This document shows, piece by piece, positions 54,500 through 64,000 of a stretch of DNA of 64,000 nt. The translations under genes were made by a program, and so were the position numbers. Under the pieces are notes generated by a model, which searched no databases, had not been told where the DNA came from, and saw only the letters and a list, made by a program, of their open reading frames with translations. Positions within the stretch are counted from its first letter, which is position 1. Every line of letters begins with the position of its first letter. Source of the DNA: Phlegmacium glaucopus (taxonomy: Eukaryota > Basidiomycota > Agaricomycetes > Agaricales > Cortinariaceae); NCBI GenBank assembly GCA_015039465.1, contig MU130028.1, positions 59,679-123,678 of the forward strand, read 5' to 3'.

Positions 54500-56666
54500 C
54501 AGAGGTTCAGCAAGCAGCCTTGGAGAAAAAAGAAGCGGCCTTGGAGAAAAAACAATTAGCGGCCATACAGAAAGAGAAAAAGTGTATGGACGAGAGAAAG
54601 GAGAGGCAGTTAAGTGCTTGAAAAATTGCTGTTGTTGAGGATACTGTACAAAGGTCACAAAAGCAACTTCAGCTTCAATCTGAACGCCCAGATATTGCAA
54701 CAATGGAAACATACCGAGTTACGCAGAATGCAAAAAAAGACAAAGCCAACGCAACGGCAGTGGCTGACAACTCGGAATGGGAGCCAGATCTGGCTGGGGA
54801 AGACCTGGTTCAATAATTGATACCGACTCGGATGGAGCCCAGCTTGCGATTGTGGATGAATTTGAAGATGACAACAGCGACATCAGAAAAGAGAATGCCA
54901 GTGATGGGAATGTGAGCGCCAGTGATGATAGCACTGGTGATTCGGATGTGTCAATGGAGCAGCTGTACCAATGGCTACATGCGAAAAGGAAAGAAAACAA
55001 GGTAAGCACATTTACAGAAACTCAAGAAGATCAGATAAGGCGCTCACTGAGCACATACCTTCAGAAAACTGGAGAATTGCGTGCGGAGGTGCAAGCGCAT
55101 CGCAAAGTTGCCCCAACCGTCTATGCAAAACCAAATCATCAGATGTTAGAACGGGAGGAGGGAAGGAAGTGAGGCTTTTCCCAAGTGTCAACGACTCACA
55201 TTATAAGCTGATGTTATTGCCACCCAACTGCCTATTAGGTCAACGTCTGCGGTGATAGGTGGATTGAAGATGAACTGGGAAAAAAAAATCCCAGTCGCTT
55301 CTCAAGCTGCACCACCACCATTATCTGCCTTATCCATCCCTCAGTCACAGCCAACCAACAACCATCGCTCAATCAAACACCCAGCCCAGCTGGCCAAGAA
55401 ACCAAACCCCAAGACAATACCCATTCAAGCTCCAGTTGCAGACAAAGACTCGGAAATTGGAACAGGAACAGATGGTGGAGAGATTAGGCTCGATGAGGAC
55501 AATGATCTCCTTGATGCTGTAGGCAAGGACAAGGCGGTACAAAGCATTAAAAAGAGCCACAAGAACAGTACAAAGAGTGTGCATACCTGTTTACTAGTAT
55601 CTAATTCATTTATCATGTACCTCAATGCTTTAATGAGTTTCTAGATGGGCATCCAATTAAAGAATGCGGATATAACAGCTATCAAACACAACACAACTGG
55701 TGGCCGTCGTTTGGCTAAACCTTGCCACAAAAACAGCAACCTACCATTCAGGAACTCCACCCGGGATCTCCAGACTTGGCGCAACGCCGTCATACCTCAC
55801 ATCCTCGAGTGGGCTGGTTCCCTCGAGGAACCATTTTCTATCAGTTCCCACCCTGACCTTGAGGACCTCATCAAGTATGCTTGGGACAAGGAATTCCCTG
55901 AAATTCCTGCTGATGATGCAGTTCAGTATGTGGTATGTTACTTTTGTCGTTTACTTATTGTGGCTTTTGGATAATACTTTTCTTTCTTGTAGGCAAATTC
56001 TGCAATCAGAAACTGGTGGAGAAAAATTGGCAAGCACGCTCTTCAACGACTCACAAGGATATTCAGCCTTGAACCCTTCAAGAATTAAAAGAACCAATGC
56101 AAGGAATACATCACCAACCAACTCAAGGACCTCACATACATCTACCATGAGCCCAAATCCCAAGTAAGTTTAGTCGTCATTTCTATTCGCTTGAAAATAT
56201 AGATTACTAATTATATCTACTAGACCGGCGGTTATCGCTCTTCTGCAATCATCGAAGTGTTTGCTTTCCATCAACAAATCATTAACAAGACTGATAAATG
56301 GTATGGATATCCCATTGGCGCATTGTCCCTCTCTGCAGCTGCAGTAAGTCTCTTAGAAATTCTCATTCCAATGCTAATATTTGTTTCTAGCACGAGCGTG
56401 CCCTTAAGTTATGGAAAACTGGCGACTCGCCAACCAAGGAAACCAAGAAAAGCTTCATCCGAAGGCCTTGGGCTACCCGGGTTACCCAGCACCTCAAGGT
56501 TGTGACCCACTTGCCTGAAAGGAAATGGCAGGAGATCCATGATGCCACGCAAGAGGTCGTTGCCTCTGTTGATAACGACTTTGACCCAGCAGAAGATGGC
56601 GACAACAGTGACATCGACGACCCATCCGAAATGGTCCAAATATCCAAGTTGGAAGCTGAGGATTAG
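54500..56666 (+). pseudogene. DUF6532-domain protein
   Basis: The N-terminal region (54500-55640) is low-complexity and charged (LEKKKRPWRKN-like; MEQLYQWLHAKRKENK; TETQEDQIRRSLSTY), with frame breaks. The DUF6532 core starts at about 55690: WRNAVIPHILEWAGSLEEPF, then YAWDKEFPEIPADDAVQYV, intron (GTATGTTA 55933 to TTGTAG 55992), ANSAIRNWWRKIGKHALQRL, intron 56164-56222, TGGYRSSAIIEVFAFHQQI, intron about 56344-56391, HERALKLWKTGDSPTKE, RRPWATRVTQHLK, and a stop at 56666. A TAA at about 56087 interrupts it. Function unknown; these genes are common in mushroom genomes. It lies between the Plavaka halves and diverges from the N-terminal half, so it may be cargo of that element. Confidence 0.72.
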
Positions 56667-56889
56667 TGGGGTTATGGTCGTGGTGGCTGCTCAATGTCTT
56701 CATAATGCTAGGTGCATATATCCCTTCTCTGTTGCCATTCAGTACCCTCACACTCCGAGTGATTGAGCAGGTCTTTTCAACATTACCTTTTGTGTGCTAC
56801 AGCTCTTTGACCTGTTGGATTTCTTACAAAAAGGGCTCGTTTGATAACAGATACCAGATGCCCAATTTATTTTATGTCTATTTCATACC

Positions 56890-57050
56890 GAGGACACCAC
56901 CCCTGCTTAATACCTGCCAGCATAACTTGCTCTGGGTAATCTGCTATGAAAGGTCCAATACCAAATGCATAATATTTGGTATTGGACCTTTCATAGCAGA
57001 TTACCCAGAGCAAGTTATGCTGGCAGGTATTAAGCAGGGGTGGTGTCCTC
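56890..57050. repeat. Perfect 77-bp palindrome with 7-nt spacer
   Basis: Arms 56890-56966 and 56974-57050 are exact reverse complements around the spacer GCATAAT. The right arm is Plavaka coding sequence (GIGPFIADYPEQVMLAGIKQ), so the left arm is an inverted duplicate of transposase DNA and not a MITE of its own. Confidence 0.95.
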
Positions 57051-58792
57051 AGTAGGCTTATATTCTAATGCCTGTGGATTTCAAATAATGGTTATATTAG
57101 TTGCACGGCGCTGCCAGCTGATATTGATGGCAAAGCAGGGGTTCGGCAAAATAAGCTTACAGATGCTCTTCTTGACACGTTCAGCCCTAAACTGCTCTGG
57201 GATGAGTATGGAATTGATGCTGATATAATTCCATTCACGCACAACTTTCCGTGTGCAGATATTCATGAACTCATCTCATCAGACCTCTTGCATCAGGCAA
57301 TCAAAGGCACATTCAAGGATCACCTAGTAGATTGGGTTGGAGAATACCTAGAGATCACATATGAGAAGGCAGAGGCAGAGCGTATACTTGATGAAATTGA
57401 CCAACGGTATGTCTTATAGTATTTGTCCTTGTTTTGTTTCCTTTCCTTCAAGTTTATGGCTTTATATTTCATTTAGACTTGCTGCAACCCCTGCATTTCC
57501 TGAACTACGAAGATTTAAGCAGGGGCGCTGGTTCAAACAAAGGACAGGGGATGATTCAAAGGCACTCATGAAGGTATATAAATGAATGTACAATTCTCCC
57601 TTGTCCTGATGTACATGTTTAGGTCTACCTTCCTGCCATTCATGGTTTACTCCCACCACCTGATGCTGTCAAGTGCATCTCAGCCTTCTTGGACTTCTGT
57701 TATCTTGCAAGATGCTCCGATTTTGATTCTGCAACTCTAAAAGCACTTGATGATGCCCTTCATCACTTCCACACTTATCATGAGGTCTTTCACACTTCTG
57801 GGGTCCGAGAGAGTGGCTTTTCACTTCCACGCCAGCACTCTCTTGTTCATTATCGTAAGAATATTGAAGATTTTGGGGCTCCTAATGGTCTTTGTTCCTC
57901 CATCACTGAATCACGACATATTACTGCTGTCAAAAAGCCCTGGCAATGTTCTAATCGCTATGTAGCCTTGGGGCAGATGTTAATCACCAACCAACCACTC
58001 GATAAACTAACGGCAGCTTGGAACAATTTTGTTGCATGTGGAATGCTTCCTCCAGAGCATGGCCCACCTCCTGGATTTCATAATGATGAAGATGATGATG
58101 GAGGACCAATTGATGAGGATAGGGTTATGGCAGATGTCAGACTAGCAAGGACTCCAGGTATGTTGATGAAAGCAATGCTTATATTCCTAAATTTTCTTGT
58201 AGAACATAAATATCCCTCAGATGTTGATGGCTTGGGGCTCCATATTCAGGAACCTTTGTTTGCTGGCCTGTTACATGCTTTTTTGAATGATCAAGTTGAT
58301 GGAGGTGATGGTTTGGATGCTGGTATGGATGTTTCTGATGAAGATGGAGATATACTGGACCACATATCTCTGATCTCTGTGTTTCATTCTGCTATTTCCT
58401 CCTTCTATGCTCCAAGTGATCCTTCTGGCATATGTGGTATGCGCCAAGAACACATTCGATCAACCCCATCATGGCGAAGCTCTGGCCCACGACATGACTG
58501 TGTTTTTGTGGTGGAGGATGAAGATAAAGAGGGTTTCCAGGGTATGAGTGTTGTGCGTGTCAAGTTATTTTTTTCTTTCAGGTATGAAGGTGAAAAGTAT
58601 CCATGTGCTCTTGTGGAATGGTTCAAGAAGGTTGGGAGGTCACCTGATAAGCAGACAGGCATGTGGGTTGTCAAGCCAGAAGAAGATCATCATGGAAGAC
58701 GTTTGACTTCTGTTGTGCATTTGGACACTGTCTTACAAGGTGCTCATTTGATCCCTGTCTTTGGGGAGGGCTTGTTGAATTTAGGCGAATAA
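56974..58792 (+). CDS. Plavaka transposase, C-terminal half
   Basis: It continues where the N-terminal half stops: FGIGPFIADYPEQV, GWCPHCTALPADIDGKAGV (intron 57052-57100), then FPCADIHELISSDLLHQAIK, GTFKDHLVDWVGEYLEITY, an intron at about 57408-57478, FKQRTGDDSKALMK, an intron at about 57574-57621 and VYLPAIHGLLPPPDAVKCIS. One long open exon follows with FLDFCYLARCSDFDSATLK, ESGFSLPRQHSLVHYRKNI and SSITESRHITAVKKPW, to TAA 58792. The frame is open across four exons, unlike the N-terminal half. It lacks a start and the N-terminal catalytic region, so alone it cannot transpose. A cryptic product could begin at internal Met codons. Confidence 0.82.
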
Positions 58793-60144
58793 CGGGTAAT
58801 AATGTCAAGAGCGACAATAGAATGGAGGCTTAGGACGGTTGGTGTTAACCAGATAAGACACTAGTTATTCAACTAAAGAACTACTCTAATTGTAACTAGT
58901 ATTTATACAAGTACAGGAATGATAACAAAAATAGTATTCTTATCTTTGACCTCTGGCATAATGTTCTCTTTATCAGCTTATCTACCCGGAGTGAACTCGA
59001 CACTTCCAACAGGGCTTTCTTCCTCCTAATTTTAATCATACTTGGTCTCTTGACCCATTTAAAGCTTTCTTTGTAAATAAATATGTAGATCATCATGCTA
59101 ATGAGATTGCATTCTAATTTATGTATGGATATTAAGGGGTTGGAAAGGAAGATTATTCTATGAACCTCTAAGGGGTATATTGTATTGTGACAGAGTTCTG
59201 GTGGTATTATGACATAGTTCTGGTGAGATTAAAATTGTGAAGGTATATGACAGAAATAAGAACCTGAGAAACTTCTGACTGCTTGAAATTTCTGATGAAA
59301 AAATGGAAAGGAAGTAATTCTGACACCACAACGGTCAGACGCATCAGACACACCAGACCAACCACACACAAAGTGTTTTCCTGATGTGCCAGACAGCACT
59401 GGTGTGCAACACATGGACGCTATGAAACTATGATTCACTATAGTTATAGTGATGTGACTGTAGGATACTATATGAAACTATAACTTTGTGTGATGTGATT
59501 ATAGGCTACTATAATTTTGTGTGACATGACTGTGACACACTATGGGAAATCCCTGAGTTTACTGATGTAGGACTGCTCGGATGACGAGCAGGGAGAATTA
59601 TCTTGAGGTTGTGGTGGCAGTGACGAAAGGAAATCACCACGTCACAACCTAAATCGTCAGGTAGACTAAATTCTACGTTCGCACTCGTTCCTCGTGCTCT
59701 CTTAGAATACAACCTTTGCTATGGAAATTCCCTGATTACAAATGTCACGATTGTGACAATGTAACATCCTACTCTATGTTATCTGCTCAGCAGCGGTAAA
59801 TCAATGTAGAAACTGCTCTCTACATCACTGGTACAAGTCCAAGTCCAATATCACCACAAATTACAAACATATTCATCAAGATCCTCAAGCTGCACTTGAC
59901 AACTTGATCATGCCACCGTTTGTTCAATTTTTACCTAATTCATACTACCATGTAAGGGAGAAAATTGTCACCTATATATGATGGAAGTCTTGGTACATGG
60001 AAGAAATTAGGATTATATGTGGTTAGATGCGCGAAGTACGGAGAGCATAGGGATCAAATTTGAGGAAGTTTTCATATAAGTGTGTAAAGAACCATCAAAT
60101 GACTGTCTAACCGAGGTGACAACCTGACGGTACTTACTTGTAAT
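58793..60144. other. Flank of the Plavaka element and intergenic DNA
   Basis: At about 59335-59372 CAGACACACCAGACCAACCACAC matches, inverted, the region near 52538-52556 (GTGTGGCCGGTCTGG), possible outer ends of the Plavaka element. AAACTATAACTTTGTGTGATGTGATTATAG-like short repeats lie at 59430-59540. No gene recognised. Confidence 0.4.
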
Positions 60145-63100
60145 CAATAATGATAACGAAATCGGAGGAACTTTAGTCCGGGTTCTACGAGTTCTATACG
60201 CGTTAATGAGAGGAACGGTAATCGATAAGCCTCGAGGCTTTTATGGCAGGGGATATGACTCGGAGTTCCAAAATGCCCGGATTCTGGCATTTCTGTCCGT
60301 TACCATTTTCAGGATTTTGTCTAGAAGGGATCCGATATAAATGCTAAGAAAACGTCCATGCCTCAGGCTCACGTTGAAAATAGGTGTTCAAACCCAGAAA
60401 TTGGTCCGTCCACCTCAAATTTCTGTTGTTTCAACTTGTTTGAACGTACGCAAGCCTGTTTGTGTTTATTTGTGTCCTGATCATCAAGAAATTCTGGGAC
60501 GAGTCTGTGCTTCTAAGAATCTAACTGTTTGAAACTTTTGGAAACTCCTGGAGCCTTGGAAGCAAGACCTAGGCCGGTCTTGTCGATAAGCGGGGGGCGC
60601 TAACAAGACTTTTGGGCGTCTTTCGATGCTCGCACACTGCTTGAAACTTTGTTGTCCAATCGTTGATCCGTCTCTCGTGTGCGGTGGAAACAACTGAATG
60701 AACGGCATTAAACTTATCAATCACAGGGTGCATTGCCTCCACCTTTTGGCTGTGGAATCACTTATGGGACATGGATTTCTCAAGCCCCGAGCTCCACGAT
60801 GTTTTAGCCAAGGCAAAGGCAACCTTAGCCAGGTATCTGCAAGGTAAGTTCCAAAATATTTTTTCGGTGTTTTTTTTTTTCATTTCATCAACAGAGCTAG
60901 CGCGACAGCGGAAAATCTGGCCACCTTTGTGCCAGGTTGAGAGGATTACTTTTGTTGGTCTTCTTCCTTCCTTCCCGTTCGGTCAGTCTCACAGATTTTG
61001 GCTGGGAAAGGTTGTGGCAGAGAAGGGATGATGATTCATAAATTCAAGCCGTCAAATGTCGGCTTCCTATATTGACCACCGGTAGTGATAGTAAGCATAA
61101 CATTCTCCCAGCACTATAATACTATATCACTCCTCCCCTAGTATTTAGTTCCTCCGAGCACGAAGTAAGGCCTAGGTAACAGGCTGCCCTCATCCCAAGT
61201 TTTGCCACGATGTCCAACTCCAACGGGCCCAGTGGTTCTGGCACAAAGCTTCCTCGACCATCGGTCGACGAGAAGCATCCAACCGATAGCGATAAAGTAG
61301 GTACAGCAACTATTGTGCCGTCCGACGACAGTGCGGTTGGTGTAGCACAAATCAAGGCAATACAGACCGTCTGGGGAACGACGGGAAAGAGGGTACTATG
61401 GTTTGGACTTGCCCTCATGTTGACCTTATTGTTAGTCATGATACGCTGGTAACCTTGCCCTTTATATTGACAACCAATCGCTAGCGCTCTGGACAATTCG
61501 ACAGGTAAGCCGGATAAGACGCTGGGACACAGATTCCAGATATTATCTCTTTGATACACTCATTGGACTCGTTCAGTAACCATCTACGATACCTATGCCA
61601 CCACCGAATTCCAACAGTTGAACTTACTTACCGGTATTCAAACCGGCGCGGGGGTCATATCGGGCGTAGTAAAACCACCAATTGCGAAATTTTCTGATGT
61701 ACTTGGACGTGGTAAGTACCCAAATTATTACGGCAAACATCGAGGCCAACTCATCCCCATCCCCATGATCTTCAAGGTGAAACCTATCTCCTTATAACTA
61801 TCATTTACGTATTCGCGTACGCCCTGGCAGCCAGTGCCTCCTCGATTCGTGTCTATGCAGTTTCTTTTATTTTCTATGCTATCGGAAACACTGGTATACA
61901 GGTAACTGCCGTAAATACAACCCAATTCAATGGTAGTTGAACAAAGTCAACGTAGCTCTTGGACCAAATCATTATTGCCGATTTCTCGACTACAAGGTGG
62001 AGAGGCTTTGTAATTGGGGTAAGGTTTTTCAATGTTTCTGACGCCATTGACCCATACTGGTCCAGTTCTCCTACTTCCCAGGTTTGATCACCCCGTGGGC
62101 TTCAGCGTTCATCATCGAATCTGTCACTGCCGGTATCGGTCCGTCTGCAAATATTCGTCTCCACATTTCATCACACTGACTTCCAAATATGTAGGCTGGA
62201 GATGGGGTATCGGCATGTTTGCCATCATGATGCCGGTTTGTGCAGTATTCGTTATCGGACCTCTCTTTTACTACTCTCGTAAAGCCAAGAAGGCTGGTCT
62301 TATCGTCACCAAACGCATATCCCTGTATGAATTCTGCTCCCTCATTGACCTCGGTGGTATCATCCTTCTGTCAGGCGGATCTGCCATGCTCTTGCTGCCC
62401 ATCGCACTGTCAGCGACGACGGCTGGTAAATGGAAGACACCGTGGGTGGATGCCGTACTAGCCCTTGGAATCCTATTTTTGGCAAGTTGCCTCATGTCAC
62501 GTCGCTACCTGGGCTCATGTATCTGCTCCAGATTGTCTTGGTTCCGTACGAGAAATTCTTAGCAAAACATCCGGTGTTGCCACCTCGGTATTTCCGTGAG
62601 AGGGCCATTGTATCGTCTTGCTTGTTGGGCTTCCTTGATTCGGTATGTTTCATCTATGGTAAATCCAAATGATTGACCTTCTTTCCAGATCTGTTATGCC
62701 GTGACGCATGCTTAGTGAGTGGGTCACTGTTATCGAGAGACCATAACGCTAAATATCTTTATGTAGCTTGTACCCCTGGTCAATCGTCGGTGCGTCAGCT
62801 AATATTTCCCTCTTCCATACGTTTGACCGATCGCGACAATAGTACATAACTACGGCCCGCGGAATGCGACTTTTCTATTGAATACAAACGCCACTGTCCA
62901 GCTTTTTTCTGGTCTGATCGTTGGATTGCTCATGGCCAAGACGCGCAGATACAAGTGGCTCTTCTGGATTGGCAGCGGTATTCGTGTCGTGTATGTGGTC
63001 GATGCACATCTAATAGAACGTCGTCACTCATGCTGTATTTTCTTTTAGTGGATACGGTGTAAGTTCACTTTTCAGATCTGCAGTCCTTTGTCTGATGTCG

Positions 63101-63840
63101 ATTAGGTCATGATGAGACTCCGCGGCGCAAACAACTCTACGGTGGAACTATTCATTGTTCAGGTGGGCATATAGTTGACGTAAGACTCAGCGTTTTAATG
63201 AGTGATTATTTTCAGGTCATACAAGGTTTTGGCTCGGGTATAATTCAGACGATCATTGTCATCTCTGGACAAATTGTTGTTAGTCACGCTGGTATGTGTC
63301 GGCGCTTTCAGCGATTTATTTTTTTCAAAGTCTGTGATTATAGAACTGGCGCAAGTATCTTCTCTCGTGTTATTAACAGCTTATCTCGGTGAAGCCGTTG
63401 GCCAAGCCATTGCTGGAGGTTCGTCTTTGCCTTATTTGTCTAGTTATATTCTCAAGCCTCCCCTTCACAGGTATCTATAATAGCAACTTCCCAACTGAAC
63501 TACAAAAACGCCTCCCCGACGCTTCGGCCGACACGATCTCAACGATCGTCAACGCTGTCCTCGGCGTCCTCCCTAAATGGGGCACTGCTGAGCGGATCGT
63601 AATCAACGATGTGTATTCGGACCTCATGCGCCAGATGACGCTTGTCGCTGTCATCATATCTGCACCGACTTTAATCTGTGTATTGTTGATGCCTGATAAC
63701 CATCTTGTTGACGCACAGAACCTAGTGGAAGCAGAGGAGACCGGGGAAGCACTGCAGCCCTCCAAACAATCAGAACAAAAATGACGATCTGCGATGATGG
63801 ACTGTGATCATTGTTCAAGTTGTTTGGAAGTTTGAAAGGA
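60145..63840 (+). repeat. Segmental duplication, copy B (transporter locus)
   Basis: Direct repeat of 31509-35600. It begins near TCAATAATGATAACGAAATCGG (60147). It lacks the 265-bp MITE and differs in the 60470-60530 stretch. Intron positions and sequences of the gene are shared. Confidence 0.88.
61210..63784 (+). CDS. MFS transporter, siderophore-iron type (copy B)
   Basis: Same exon layout as the paralogue at 32869. MSNSNGPSGSGTKLPRPS, VKPPIAKFSDVLGRGETYLL, GWRWGIGMFAIMMPV, LPPRYFRERAIVSSCLLG, GLLMAKTRRYKWLFWIGS, VIQGFGSGIIQTIIVISGQ and the same C-terminal tail to TGA 63784. Differences are mostly conservative or in loops (GVISGVVKPP for GVVLGVVKPP; ISAPTLIC for ISGPTLIC), indicating selection on protein or recent origin. 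The GC-AG intron after LFL is retained (GCAAGTTG at about 62482). The ambiguous junction near 62020 is also shared, so it predates the duplication and may reflect an unusual splice site and not a defect. The TATA box of copy A is absent. Confidence 0.8.
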
Positions 63841-64000
63841 TATCAGAAAATATTGTACTTGCCTTGTATAACATAAATCCAAAAAAAATTCTCCGACTGG
63901 TCACGCTCAGTAAAAACGTTTCGTCAGGTGAAGTAACATGATAGTCACACCTAGTCATAGCTTTGTCATGGTATTACACATTTCTCGACTACTCCTTGAC

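Noticed and set aside
61122..61559. Minus-strand ORF opposite the start of transporter copy B (and its equivalent at 32826-33098)
   Set aside because: It is a shadow of the transporter's first exon; conserved only because that exon is duplicated.

Overview
The window reads as repeat-choked nuclear DNA of a mushroom-forming basidiomycete (Agaricomycetes). The evidence is short 50-60 bp introns in every gene, fungal-only families (DUF6534 membrane protein, DUF6532 protein, KDZ-transposon cysteine-cluster protein, Plavaka transposase) and a chromodomain Gypsy element. No bacterial-style gene organisation is present. All family calls come from reading translations; no search was run.

Layout. 1-5236 is the right part of an intron-containing hAT transposon with a decayed transposase. 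5237-24262 is a PIF/Harbinger element whose transposase is split about 17 kb apart (3' half 5657-6223, 5' half 23442-24262, both minus strand) by a large fold-back element. That element is itself loaded with a Gypsy chromovirus (6430-14529, 5-bp target duplication), a solo LTR inside the Gypsy pol gene (10302-11607), a 4.2 kb repeat-rich block without genes (14752-18987) and another solo LTR (21795-22528). The Gypsy carries an antisense, intron-containing Zn2Cys6 coiled-coil gene with its own TATA box. 25215-30706 is a DUF6534 gene broken by a MULE-like element (10-bp duplication), which in turn holds a non-autonomous hAT (8-bp duplication); a second MITE sits near the gene's 3' end. 31509-35600 and 60145-63840 are two direct copies of a segment with an apparently intact MFS siderophore-type transporter. 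The 25 kb between them is a transposon graveyard: three solo LTRs of the Gypsy family with perfect 5-bp duplications, several MITEs, hairpin arrays, a tRNA-like SINE head, a KDZ accessory gene (CxC5/CxC6), and a Plavaka transposase broken into opposed halves with a perfect 77-bp palindrome at the junction.

How it fits together. The only genes that look functional are the two transporters and the antisense zinc-cluster gene. Almost everything else is mobile DNA or genes broken by it. Stops and lost catalytic residues in unrelated elements fall mostly at sites expected to have held CpG (CGA to TGA, GAC to AAC), which suggests mutation driven by cytosine methylation of the transposons, while the transporters between them stay open.
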